From: Saccharococcus thermophilus | Lineage (GTDB): Bacteria > Bacillota > Bacilli > Bacillales > Anoxybacillaceae | DNA length: 64,000 nucleotides | NCBI RefSeq assembly: GCF_011761475.1 | Contig: NZ_JAASRS010000001.1 | Location: 1,798,001-1,862,000 of the forward strand | Direction: 5' to 3' | Shown here: positions 1-7,305 of the stretch, one piece after another | Position numbering within the stretch: position 1 is the first letter of the stretch | Layout: each line of letters starts with the position of its first letter | The notes under the pieces: generated by a model | The model's input: only the letters and a program-made list of their open reading frames with translations | The model's database searches: none | Told to the model about the DNA's origin: nothing | Translations under genes and position numbers: made by a program

Positions 1-750
1 CTCATGGTTCATACGATGACCCAGGCTTTTCCCTTTGCGTTCCGCCTCTACGACAAGGCGGCTGGGAAAAGCAAGGGGGAACTCGCGATCGAGATGCTTT
101 CTTCTTTGGATGTACACCGTCCTGTTTATGTGCTGATGGACTCTTGGTATCCATCGCAAACGCTCGTGGAAGCTTGTCTGAAAAAGGGATTCCACGTAAT
201 CGCAATGCTCAAGGCCAATCGGCTTCTTTATCCAAAAGGCATTGCGGTTCAGGTGAGGGAGTTTGCCCGCTACATCGAACCGAAAGACACTCACCTCGTC
301 ACGGTGGGAGAAGAGCGTTATCGGGTTTATCGCTACGAAGGCTCTCTCAAAGGTCTCGATGATGCCGTGGTGCTGCTCGCTTGGAAAGCCGATCAGCCGA
401 TGACATCGGAACATCTTCACTGCGTCTTGAGCACCGACCGGGATCTAAGCGATGAAGAGATCTTGCGCTACTATGCCCAGCGTTGGTCGATCGAATGTTT
501 TTTCCGTCAAGCGAAAGACCAGCTGAAACTCGATGGATACCGCGTTCGCGGACGTCGGGCGGTGAAACGCTACTGGATCTTGGTGCAGCTTGCTTACGTG
601 TACAGCATGTTCGAGTCGAACAGCGATTTTTCTGATGGGCTCGATCTTCTGCGCAAGAGAAAAGGACATAGCCTCGTGGAGTTCATTTACCGTGCAGCGA
701 AACAAAATATTCCCATTGATACCGTGAAAAAACAGCTCCACGTGGCATAA
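1..750 (+). CDS. IS701-like transposase, 5'-truncated by window edge
   Basis: This is the C-terminal 249 codons of the DDE transposase that is complete at 2287-3468. The residues shown match that copy exactly over the shared part, so the gene is probably whole outside the window. Visible landmarks are the second catalytic aspartate region 'YVLMDSWYPS' and the late glutamate region 'RWSIECFFRQAKDQLK', as expected for an RNase H-fold transposase. The reading frame is open from base 1, so the first ATG at 4 is internal and not the true start. Confidence 0.88.
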   Translation, partial: LMVHTMTQAFPFAFRLYDKAAGKSKGELAIEMLSSLDVHRPVYVLMDSWYPSQTLVEACLKKGFHVIAMLKANRLLYPKGIAVQVREFARYIEPKDTHLVTVGEERYRVYRYEGSLKGLDDAVVLLAWKADQPMTSEHLHCVLSTDRDLSDEEILRYYAQRWSIECFFRQAKDQLKLDGYRVRGRRAVKRYWILVQLAYVYSMFESNSDFSDGLDLLRKRKGHSLVEFIYRAAKQNIPIDTVKKQLHVA

Positions 751-812
751 GGGGTACCCTGTTTGTCTCTTTTACATGGTAATTATTGTAATTAAAATTG
801 CTCAACTACAGT
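1..812 (+). mobile_element. IS701-like insertion sequence, partial copy A
   Basis: This is the 3' part of an insertion sequence cut by the window edge. It repeats, as the reverse complement, the complete copy at 2225-3589. Its outer terminal inverted repeat ends with CTACAGT at 812, the complement of the ACTGTAG that opens the second copy. Together the two inverted copies bracket the alcohol dehydrogenase gene. The family call rests on the DDE transposase, whose 'FVSIDDTICQK' motif is seen in the full copy. No target duplication can be assigned because the left end lies outside the window. Confidence 0.88.
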
Positions 813-843
813 ATGGTAATATAAATATAAAAGCAAACGGTGG

Positions 844-883
844 GATAAAAAGATCAGATTCAATGGAATCCGATCTTTTTATC
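844..883 (-). terminator. Intrinsic terminator of the alcohol dehydrogenase gene
   Basis: Near-perfect hairpin with arms GATAAAAAGATC-GATTC and GAATC-GATCTTTTTATC around a four-base loop, with the T-rich arm read last on the minus strand. It lies about 45 bases past the dehydrogenase stop. Its symmetry means it could also stop transcription arriving from the IS on the plus strand. Confidence 0.8.
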
Positions 884-927
884 GCTGGTAAGAATGTTAG
901 TGACAGGCTTTGCTTTTTTTTATTTGT

Positions 928-2094
928 TTAGAAGTCGACATCTAGACCATAAAACGCTGCGATATATAATTTTTTCATTTCTTCTACAGAAGTTTCACGC
1001 GGATTTGTGCTTGTACAAGGATCTTTTACGGCATTGGCCGCCATTTCATCCACGTGTGCGGTGAACGTTTCTTCGGACACTCCGTATTCTTGAAGTGTAT
1101 TTGGAATATTCATCTTATTATTCAAGTCACGAATCCAAGCAATGAGTGAATCCACCAATTCTTTGTTGTTTTCCCCATTCAGACCGAGCCGTTTGGCAAT
1201 TGCTGCATAACGTTCCTCGACTACCGTGCGATTAAATTGGATTACATATGGTAAATAAATCGCATTGGCACATCCATGCGGAATGTTAAATATTGGGCCG
1301 CTTTTGTGTGAAAGACTGTGCACATTTCCTAGCACCGCGTTAGCAAATGCCATTCCAGCCATCGCCTGAGCGTAATGAACTTGTTCGCGGGCTTTAGCAT
1401 CTCCGTGGTAAGAAGCAAGAAGATTTTCTTTCAGTACTTGAGCTGCTTCAATAGCCAAGGAATCTGTGAAAATCGTACGAGGCTTTGCTACGTATGCTTC
1501 AATACTATGTGTGATTGCGTCCATCCCGCTGTAGGCTGTAACGTGCTTCGGCATGGATTGGACCATAATCGGATCAATAATCGCCATGTCTGGCGTCAGT
1601 TCAAAATCAGCCAGTGGATATTTGACCCCTGTTTCTGCATCAGTAATAACCGATAAATTGGATATTTCTGATGCACTTCCGCTTGTCGTTGGGATCCCCA
1701 CGAACTTTGCCCTTGTGCGTAAGCGTGGCAGGCTAAATGGACGTGTCGCTTCTTCAAATGTCAATTCTGGATGTTCGTAGAACAACCACATCGCTTTTGC
1801 CGCATCCATTACTGACCCGCCGCCAATCCCGATCACCCAATCTGGCTGAAAATCATTAAGAATGCGCACTCCTTTTTTTACCATTTGGGTTGTTGGTTCT
1901 GTCGTAATTCCATCAATCACTTTTGTTTCTATATTGGCCTCTGAAAGAAGTTGCTGAATTTTATCAAGATTTCCGTTTTTCTTGACGGAGCTGCCGCCAA
2001 TGACGAGGGCAGCTTTTGTTCCTTCCAGTGTTTTTAAAACATCGAGAGCATTCTCTCCAAAATAAATATCGCGAGGAATAGTAAAACGATTCAT
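928..2094 (-). CDS. Iron-containing (type III) NAD(P)-dependent alcohol dehydrogenase
   Basis: A 388-residue cytosolic oxidoreductase interconverting primary alcohols and aldehydes with NAD(P)H, typical length for the group III Fe-ADH family. Seen in order: an N-terminal Rossmann-like nucleotide domain with the family glycine motif GGGSVMD near residue 93, then a helical domain with the metal-binding segments GMDAITHSIEAYV near residue 190 and the histidine pair in 'GNVHSLSHKSG...IPHG' near residues 260-278. These supply the Asp/His3 metal ligands. The ATG is preceded by a good GGAGGG Shine-Dalgarno six bases upstream. The gene is monocistronic, with its own leader and terminator, and lies between two inverted IS701-like copies, which suggests cargo or an IS-flanked resident gene. 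It resembles butanol/NADPH-dependent dehydrogenases; the physiological substrate cannot be read from sequence. Confidence 0.9.
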   Translation of the reverse strand: MNRFTIPRDIYFGENALDVLKTLEGTKAALVIGGSSVKKNGNLDKIQQLLSEANIETKVIDGITTEPTTQMVKKGVRILNDFQPDWVIGIGGGSVMDAAKAMWLFYEHPELTFEEATRPFSLPRLRTRAKFVGIPTTSGSASEISNLSVITDAETGVKYPLADFELTPDMAIIDPIMVQSMPKHVTAYSGMDAITHSIEAYVAKPRTIFTDSLAIEAAQVLKENLLASYHGDAKAREQVHYAQAMAGMAFANAVLGNVHSLSHKSGPIFNIPHGCANAIYLPYVIQFNRTVVEERYAAIAKRLGLNGENNKELVDSLIAWIRDLNNKMNIPNTLQEYGVSEETFTAHVDEMAANAVKDPCTSTNPRETSVEEMKKLYIAAFYGLDVDF

Positions 2095-2173
2095 GCTGCT
2101 CCCTCCAGTACTCGTGATTGTTTACAGATGCTAGTATAATGTGTATAAAACTTATTGAGAAGTACGCACTTTA

Positions 2174-2190
2174 TTATCATGTAGTGATAA
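2174..2190. promoter_or_regulatory. Palindrome upstream of the alcohol dehydrogenase (possible operator)
   Basis: The inverted repeat TTATCA-n5-TGATAA lies about 80 bases upstream of the dehydrogenase ATG. A TATACT -10-like hexamer occurs between the palindrome and the gene on the minus strand, with only a weak -35. It does not match the classical Rex consensus (TTGTGAA...TTCACAA), so the regulator is unknown. Confidence 0.35.
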
Positions 2191-2224
2191 AAATATAATA
2201 TAGTGTAAAAAAATATACTTAATG

Positions 2225-3589
2225 ACTGTAGTTGAGCAATTTTAATTACAATAATTACCATGTAAAAGAGACAAACAGGGTACCCCTTATGCCACGTGGA
2301 GCTGTTTTTTCACGGTATCAATGGGAATATTTTGTTTCGCTGCACGGTAAATGAACTCCACGAGGCTATGTCCTTTTCTCTTGCGCAGAAGATCGAGCCC
2401 ATCAGAAAAATCGCTGTTCGACTCGAACATGCTGTACACGTAAGCAAGCTGCACCAAGATCCAGTAGCGTTTCACCGCCCGACGTCCGCGAACGCGGTAT
2501 CCATCGAGTTTCAGCTGGTCTTTCGCTTGACGGAAAAAACATTCGATCGACCAACGCTGGGCATAGTAGCGCAAGATCTCTTCATCGCTTAGATCCCGGT
2601 CGGTGCTCAAGACGCAGTGAAGATGTTCCGATGTCATCGGCTGATCGGCTTTCCAAGCGAGCAGCACCACGGCATCATCGAGACCTTTGAGAGAGCCTTC
2701 GTAGCGATAAACCCGATAACGCTCTTCTCCCACCGTGACGAGGTGAGTGTCTTTCGGTTCGATGTAGCGGGCAAACTCCCTCACCTGAACCGCAATGCCT
2801 TTTGGATAAAGAAGCCGATTGGCCTTGAGCATTGCGATTACGTGGAATCCCTTTTTCAGACAAGCTTCCACGAGCGTTTGCGATGGATACCAAGAGTCCA
2901 TCAGCACATAAACAGGACGGTGTACATCCAAAGAAGAAAGCATCTCGATCGCGAGTTCCCCCTTGCTTTTCCCAGCCGCCTTGTCGTAGAGGCGGAACGC
3001 AAAGGGAAAAGCCTGGGTCATCGTATGAACCATGAGCCAAACGAGAGAATGTCCCCAGATCGACTTTTTCTCTGTGTGAGAATAGTGCCAATCACACCCT
3101 TGAATGGCGTGCGTTGCCTGTGACGAAGGCTTGGTTTTTTGGCAAATCGTATCATCGATCGAAACAAAAAGGGGTTGACTCTCCTGTTTGGCGATGCGTT
3201 CGACACGACGAAGCATCCACTGTTGAAGTTTGCGAAGCAGCGTCTCTTCATCCCAAGGGCTTTTCGTGAAAAAATGGCTGAGTGTCGTGCGGTGGTTCGG
3301 ATGAAAGCTCCAATGATGAAGATCGGTCAATGTTCCCGCAAATCCTTTGGTGGTCAGCGCATCCACGATATGAACGAGATGCTTCATGACAGGTTTTGAA
3401 AAATAAAGGGCCAACCCCAACATCGTGAAAAACTTGTGGATTCCTTGATGATGTGCTAATCTATTCATGAGACATGAACCTCCTTGTGAATAGTTTTGGT
3501 GACACATCTATTCTAATCAAGGAATCGGGTTCATGTCTCTTTTTTTGTTTGGTTGTAAATTTATGTTAGCGAATTTGCTCATCTACAGT
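2225..3589 (-). mobile_element. IS701-like insertion sequence, complete copy B
   Basis: A 1365-bp element bounded by imperfect terminal inverted repeats: ACTGTAGTTGAGCAATTTT at 2225 and the complement of ACTGTAGATGAGCAAATTC ending at 3589. It holds one transposase. The bases directly outside (AATG on the left, AATA on the right) do not form a duplication, so it either inserted without a clear repeat or was rearranged with the inverted partner copy. Its right end supplies the stop codon of the truncated regulator at 3583-3771. Confidence 0.88.
2287..3468 (-). CDS. IS701-like DDE transposase
   Basis: Catalyses cut-and-paste transposition of the surrounding element. It is 393 residues when started at the ATG opening 'MNRLAHHQGIHKFF', which has an AGGAGG Shine-Dalgarno about ten bases upstream; an in-frame start 13 codons earlier lacks one. 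Visible DDE landmarks are 'FVSIDDTICQK' (first Asp), 'YVLMDSWYPS' (second Asp) and 'RWSIECFFRQAKDQLK' (Glu). The C-terminal 249 residues are identical to the partial copy at 1-750, indicating recent duplication. The gene appears intact. Confidence 0.88.
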   Translation of the reverse strand: MNRLAHHQGIHKFFTMLGLALYFSKPVMKHLVHIVDALTTKGFAGTLTDLHHWSFHPNHRTTLSHFFTKSPWDEETLLRKLQQWMLRRVERIAKQESQPLFVSIDDTICQKTKPSSQATHAIQGCDWHYSHTEKKSIWGHSLVWLMVHTMTQAFPFAFRLYDKAAGKSKGELAIEMLSSLDVHRPVYVLMDSWYPSQTLVEACLKKGFHVIAMLKANRLLYPKGIAVQVREFARYIEPKDTHLVTVGEERYRVYRYEGSLKGLDDAVVLLAWKADQPMTSEHLHCVLSTDRDLSDEEILRYYAQRWSIECFFRQAKDQLKLDGYRVRGRRAVKRYWILVQLAYVYSMFESNSDFSDGLDLLRKRKGHSLVEFIYRAAKQNIPIDTVKKQLHVA

Positions 3590-3771
3590 AATAAATAACT
3601 TTTTTCCTCAGGAACATTTAACAGTTTGCAAAGTTTTTCTAAATGATGTTTAGGAATCGGTCTTCTGCCCTTTTTCCAATCGTTGATTTGCGGAGCTGGT
3701 ATTCCTAAATATTCAGCGACATCTTTATTTTTTAATTTCCAAAGCGAGAAAAAATAATCTAATGCGTGCAT
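3583..3771 (-). pseudogene. Cro/CI-type helix-turn-helix regulator, 3'-truncated by an IS
   Basis: A 62-residue product whose first 55 or so residues form an XRE-like helix-turn-helix ('NKDVAEYLGIPAPQINDWKKGRRPIP' region, with the Q-x-x-x-W-K-x-G-R-R-P signature). The last codons and the stop lie in the terminal repeat of the IS701-like element, so the original C-terminus has been cut off. Upstream sit two perfect 17-bp palindromes flanking a good promoter, which suggests autoregulation. It reads in the same direction as the replication-like gene and integrase and is probably part of the same mobile module. The DNA-binding domain is complete, so it may still work. Confidence 0.65.
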
Positions 3772-3784
3772 ACAAAAACCCCTT

Positions 3785-3850
3785 TGACTAATTATTAGTC
3801 ATCCTGCTTAAGTAAAATATAATACAATGACTAATTATTAGTCAAGATAA
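3785..3850 (-). promoter_or_regulatory. Promoter with duplicated 17-bp operators for the HTH regulator
   Basis: The perfect palindrome TGACTAATTATTAGTCA occurs twice, at 3785-3801 and 3828-3844, with centres 43 bp apart (about four helical turns). On the minus strand the upstream copy contributes the -35 TTGACT, followed after 17 bases by TTATAT; the downstream copy abuts the start codon region. This is the layout expected for cooperative autorepression by the adjacent Cro/CI-like protein. That the protein binds here is inference. Confidence 0.7.
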
Positions 3851-3897
3851 TTTCCAAAAATTTTTTATAAAATTTCCAAAGAACAAGACCGCCTTAT

Positions 3898-3974
3898 TTT
3901 GCCCTGCAATGAACGGAAATGACGAAGAGATATAAAAACATTCCCCCTTCACCTAAAAAGCCATACAGGGCAAA
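3898..3974. repeat. Inverted repeat downstream of the replication-like gene
   Basis: TTTGCCCTG at 3898-3906 and CAGGGCAAA at 3966-3974 are exact reverse complements 59 bases apart, between the stop of the replication-like gene and the regulator's operators. There is no U-tract, so it is not a standard terminator. Its role is unknown. The 3772-3990 interval otherwise holds only the operators above. Confidence 0.4.
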
Positions 3975-3990
3975 TATGAGCGTTTGACAG

Positions 3991-4496
3991 CTATTCTCGA
4001 TATCGTGCCAGCCGTTCACGGAGTTTTTGAATTCGTTCTTCATCATATACCTCTTCAACTGGCTGGCACGATTGCACGAATTGTTTCTGGTGTTCTGCAA
4101 ACCAATCCGGTAGCATTTCACGTCTGATGATTTGTTTTTGCTGCGGTTCTTCACCTTTTCGGATGTAATACAATTGTTCGAACTGGTTTTCTGCAATCGT
4201 ATAAGCAAGGGCACGAATGTTATCTAATTGCATTTGTCCTTTAGCCCGTACAAAATAATCCTTCAATGCTGTAAAGGTAACAATTGCAATTTTTCTGCGA
4301 TCAACTTGTGTGATTATCTCACCGAATTTTTTGATTGCGTTTCTAAAAGCTCTATTCACACGAGTCCAAGCCTCTTTTATTGTTTTGGCATCAAATAGTC
4401 CACTTGCAATTCGATTCACTTCTTTAGAAACGAATTTGACAAAAGAGCCTTTTCTGTTGGTATGACTTACATTTAGATGATTAATACTTTTATTAA
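3991..4496 (-). pseudogene. Replication-initiator-like protein, 3' fragment (split by IS1634)
   Basis: The C-terminal 167 or so codons of a gene whose 5' part lies at 6384-6916. Removing the 1887-bp IS and one copy of the 7-bp duplication TTATTAA joins the two frames without a stop, giving 343 residues. This half is helical and charged ('KTIKEAWTRVNRAFRNAIKKF', then 'RIQKLRERLARYRE' at the end) and has no motif I recognise. A GTG inside it (4419) could start a 142-residue fragment, but there is no evidence that it is used. See the 5' fragment for domain and context. Confidence 0.6.
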
Positions 4497-6383
4497 CTCA
4501 CATTTCGCACCCTCTCGACGAAAATCGGGAGGATTTTTTCGTTCCGATGTCGAATGAATCCTTGACACACAAGGAACGTAAAGGAGTTTTTCACTTATGA
4601 ACGTTCAAGTCAAAAAGGTCTATCGCAATTCTTATTTGAATATAATAAGTGCCCTATTCAAGAAACTGGGTCTGCCTCAATTGATTGACCATCTCGTGCC
4701 CGTCGATCCGCAGTGCCAAACGCGAGTCAGCGATGCCGTTCAGGCCATCCTCTACAATGTGTTTGACGGCCGGCAAGCCCTTGTTCACTTGGAACATTGG
4801 GCTCAGGAGGTCGATTGTGAGAAACTCATCCGTCCCGATCTCCATCCTTCCTGGTTGAACGACGATGCGTTGGCCCGTCATCTCGATCGCCTGTATGAGG
4901 CTGGCATTCACAACGTCATCAGCACTTGCTTGATTCATATTTATCGAAAAGAAGGCCTTTCCCTCCGAGCCTTCCACGCCGATACGACGGACAAGACCGT
5001 TTACGGCGCGTATGAATCGGCCTCGTTAGAGGCCTTACAAATCACACATGGCTACAACCGCCATCATCGTTGGCAAAAACAGATCGGTTTCGGACTGGTC
5101 GGCAACGAGGACGGCATCCCGTTTTACGGCGATGTGCACGATGGCAACCTGCCCGATAAAACATGGAATCCCGAGGTGCTGTCTCGTGTCCATGAACAGC
5201 TGAAGCAGGCCAAAATCGAAGACGAATGGATTTACGTGGCCGATTCCGCCGCGATGACGAAAGAGACCCTGGCGCAAACCAAAGCGGCCAACGCCTTTTT
5301 GATCACCAGAGGCCCTTCGTCGCTCCGGATCGTGAAAACCGCGCTGGCCGAAGCGGATGCTGAGGACACGACGTGGAGCGATCCCTTTACGTTGGCGGAG
5401 AGAAACGGCGCCACGTACCGGGTATGGGAAACGGCCTCGACGTATGAAGGCCACCCCGTTCGGCTGATCGTTGTTGAATCGAGCGCGCTCGACCAGCGAA
5501 AAGGAAAGACGCTTGAAAAAGAACGAACCAAAGAAGCGGAGCTTCTTCGCGAGGAACAAGCCCGTTGGGAGCGTCACCCCTTCTCCTGCCGGGAAGATGC
5601 CGAACAAGCCTTGGCGTCCCTCAAGGCGTCCCTTCGCCCCCGGTTTCATCGGGTTGAGGCCGCGGTCGAAGAGATCGTACGCCTGAAAAAACGGCGCGGA
5701 CGGCCGAAAAAAGGGGCGGAACCCGAGGTGGAGACGCTGTATTTCTTGCACCTTGACGTCGAATTCGACCAAGACGCGTGGGAACAGGCGAGACGGAAAG
5801 CGTCCCGGTTTGTCCTTGTCACGACCGTTCCGAAGGAATGGAAGGGCCAACCCATGGATGCCCAAGAGATCTTGAAGCTGTATAAAGGGCAGATCTCGGT
5901 GGAAATGAACTTCGCTTTTTTGAAAGATCCGTTTTTCACGGATGAGATTTACGTCAAAAAACCAGAACGGGTCGCAGTATTAGGCTATTTGTTTCTGTTG
6001 GCCTTGGCTATTTACCGCGTTTTTCAGCGCCGAGTGCGTCAGTTTATTACTCCAGAACACCCGTTGAAGGGTCCTGGAGGCCGCAAGCTGACCCGGCCGA
6101 CGGGACAGGCGATTTTTCAGCTGTTTCAATATGTGAACGTCGTCCTGTTCAAGCTGCCGGATGGGCGCATCCAACGCTCACTGGATCGCTCCCTTACCCC
6201 TGATCAGCGAAGGATTCTGCAGGGATTGGGCATGGATGAGAGCATCTACGTGTAACGTGATACGGAACGACCAGCGATGGTAAAAAAAGGATTGCCATCG
6301 CTCGTTGTGTTGGTCAAAAAGTTATTCTGAAAAACTAAATAAAAAATCCTTTGTTTTGACCTTGTTAGGGTGCGAAATGTGAG
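4497..6383 (+). mobile_element. IS1634-type insertion sequence, copy 1
   Basis: A 1887-bp element with terminal inverted repeats CTCACATTTCGCACCCT at the left and its complement at the right, flanked by the 7-bp direct repeat TTATTAA (4490-4496 and 6384-6390). It carries one transposase and a stem ('CAGCGATGG...CCATCGCT') beyond the transposase stop. Two further copies of the same length are at 8150-10036 and 37161-39047. It interrupts the replication-like gene. Confidence 0.93.
4597..6255 (+). CDS. IS1634-type transposase (copy 1)
   Basis: A 552-residue DDE transposase of the IS4 superfamily, by length and layout of the IS1634 group. Landmarks are an early catalytic region 'RAFHADTTDKTVYGAYE', the middle aspartate in 'EWIYVADSAAMTKE', a basic 'KKRRGRPKKG' insertion, and the C-terminal glutamate in 'GQISVEMNFAFLKDP'. 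The ATG follows AAAGGAG nine bases upstream. The protein is identical to the two other copies in the window, so all three are recent and probably functional. Confidence 0.92.
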   Translation: MNVQVKKVYRNSYLNIISALFKKLGLPQLIDHLVPVDPQCQTRVSDAVQAILYNVFDGRQALVHLEHWAQEVDCEKLIRPDLHPSWLNDDALARHLDRLYEAGIHNVISTCLIHIYRKEGLSLRAFHADTTDKTVYGAYESASLEALQITHGYNRHHRWQKQIGFGLVGNEDGIPFYGDVHDGNLPDKTWNPEVLSRVHEQLKQAKIEDEWIYVADSAAMTKETLAQTKAANAFLITRGPSSLRIVKTALAEADAEDTTWSDPFTLAERNGATYRVWETASTYEGHPVRLIVVESSALDQRKGKTLEKERTKEAELLREEQARWERHPFSCREDAEQALASLKASLRPRFHRVEAAVEEIVRLKKRRGRPKKGAEPEVETLYFLHLDVEFDQDAWEQARRKASRFVLVTTVPKEWKGQPMDAQEILKLYKGQISVEMNFAFLKDPFFTDEIYVKKPERVAVLGYLFLLALAIYRVFQRRVRQFITPEHPLKGPGGRKLTRPTGQAIFQLFQYVNVVLFKLPDGRIQRSLDRSLTPDQRRILQGLGMDESIYV

Positions 6384-6916
6384 TTATTAATATCTGAATT
6401 CGGTAGATTTTTAGGTAAAGCCCCATTTTGATTGCTTAAATCCTCGTCATTTCTATCATTTTCGACACTTTCAGCTTGTGCATGTGCTTGTTCACCATCA
6501 TGCGAAAAAAATAATGTCTGCCAATATTTTGTATAGTAAGGATGTGATGTGAAGAAAATGACAGCTTTACCTCGACCATTTTGACGGATACTTGAACGCC
6601 ATAAACGTTTAATTACGCCTTTCTTTTCGAGAAAAGATATATAGCGTCTGACCGTACTTGAATCAATGTCATAACGTTCTCCAACATGATATGAGCCAGC
6701 GTAAACGAATCCGCGCTCGATGGATAAAAAGCAAAGATATTCAAGCGCAGATTTTGTTTCCTGCTTCATTCTGTGCCATTTTTCCCCGAGTGCGGAAATG
6801 ATGCTGTGAAGCATGTCCATTTTGAGGCGATTACGATCTGCTTCACTTGTGACGGCTGGGCGATATTGAAGGATTTGTTTGAATTGTTGATGTTCGATGA
6901 TGGTGTGCTTTCTCAT
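6384..6916 (-). pseudogene. Replication-initiator-like winged-helix protein, 5' fragment (split by IS1634)
   Basis: The N-terminal 177 or so codons of the gene completed at 3991-4489. Residues about 40-115 look like a winged helix: 'GSYHVGERYDIDSSTVRRY' (recognition-helix region) followed by 'LEKKGVIKRLW' and a basic wing 'SIRQNGRGKAV'. The chosen ATG ('MRKHTIIEH') has GGGAG ten bases upstream; an ATG at 6964 lies in the structured leader. The leader holds a predicted RNA switch and an opposing small RNA, a layout known from antisense control of plasmid Rep genes, so I infer a replication initiator of a plasmid-like element. A plain regulator is the alternative. The IS separates the halves after 'LPNSDIN', so no full protein is made. 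Confidence 0.6.
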
Positions 6917-7045
6917 TTTCCCCATTCTCCCTTTAACAAACATATGTTCGGAGAATGGACACACAGAATATTAAGCATACAACTTGTATTTTTTTGAAAA
7001 TTGTTGTACACTTAAAGCAAGTGAATATTTGGAGTGTGTCCATTC
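6917..7045 (-). promoter_or_regulatory. Predicted RNA switch in the leader of the replication-like gene
   Basis: On the minus-strand transcript three segments compete. Segment A, GAATGGACACAC (7045-7034), pairs over 12 bases with GTGTGTCCATTC in segment B (6964-6950). Segment B, through CCATTCTCC, also pairs over nine bases with GGAGAATGG (segment C, 6930-6922), which overlaps the GGGAG ribosome site of the gene. If A:B forms, the ribosome site is free; if A is blocked, B can close it. The plus-strand small RNA at 7019-7085 contains the exact complement of A. The pairings are seen in the sequence; the switching is inference. Confidence 0.55.
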
Positions 7046-7089
7046 ATGAATCGGTAGAGTGTTCCCAGCACCCTACCGATTTTTCTTTT
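7019..7089 (+). ncRNA. Predicted short antisense RNA opposite the replication-like gene leader
   Basis: A plausible sigma-A promoter lies on the plus strand: TTGTAT at 6984-6989, a 17-base spacer, and TACACT at 7007-7012. Transcription from about 7019 would run about 65 bases into the terminator at 7049-7089. The RNA is fully complementary to the leader of the minus-strand replication-like gene, including segment A of the predicted switch. Size and position are like the counter-transcribed RNAs of Gram-positive plasmids. No transcript data are available. Confidence 0.5.
7049..7089 (+). terminator. Intrinsic terminator of the antisense RNA
   Basis: Arms AATCGGTAG (7049-7057) and CTACCGATT (7073-7081), with an inner GTG/CAC pairing, are followed by TTTCTTTT on the plus strand. 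The minus strand has no U-tract after the stem, so it works in the plus direction, against the flanking genes. This is why a plus-strand transcript is proposed here. Confidence 0.7.
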
Positions 7090-7094
7090 AATGC

Positions 7095-7292
7095 TTAATT
7101 TGCAAAAGATAGTGCTTCAAATGCTTGCTCAAGATCACGTTTAATTTCAAGAAGAATAGATGTATCTTTTCCTGCTTCGCTTGCGATACGGATGTCACGA
7201 TTGATGTTTTGAAGTTGTCCCCAAATCGCTGATTTTAACGTTGCAAGTTCTTTATCGCTCAACTTTACTGTTTTCATTTCGATTGTTTTCAT
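7095..7292 (-). CDS. Small hypothetical protein between integrase and replication-like gene
   Basis: A 65-residue acidic helical protein starting 'MKTIEMKTVKLSDKELATLK'. I do not recognise a family. Its Shine-Dalgarno AGGAGG is built on the integrase stop codon (TAGGAGGTC), so translation of the two is probably coupled. It lies directly downstream of the recombinase, in the place where small accessory or directionality factors often sit, but no helix-turn-helix is obvious and that role is only a guess. It is intact. Confidence 0.6.
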   Translation of the reverse strand: MKTIEMKTVKLSDKELATLKSAIWGQLQNINRDIRIASEAGKDTSILLEIKRDLEQAFEALSFAN

Positions 7293-7305
7293 TGTTTATG
7301 ACCTC

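Noticed and set aside
813-2224. Proven composite transposon around the dehydrogenase
   Set aside because: The outer left end is outside the window and no outer target duplication can be seen, so only the arrangement is reported.
3894-4214. 106-residue minus-strand frame overlapping the replication-like 3' fragment
   Set aside because: Out of frame with the restorable 343-codon gene, and crosses its stop and the inverted repeat without coding features.
5035-5865. 276-residue antisense frame in each IS1634 copy
   Set aside because: Repeats in all three copies as a shadow of the high-GC transposase frame; Arg/Phe/Gly-rich and without a ribosome site.
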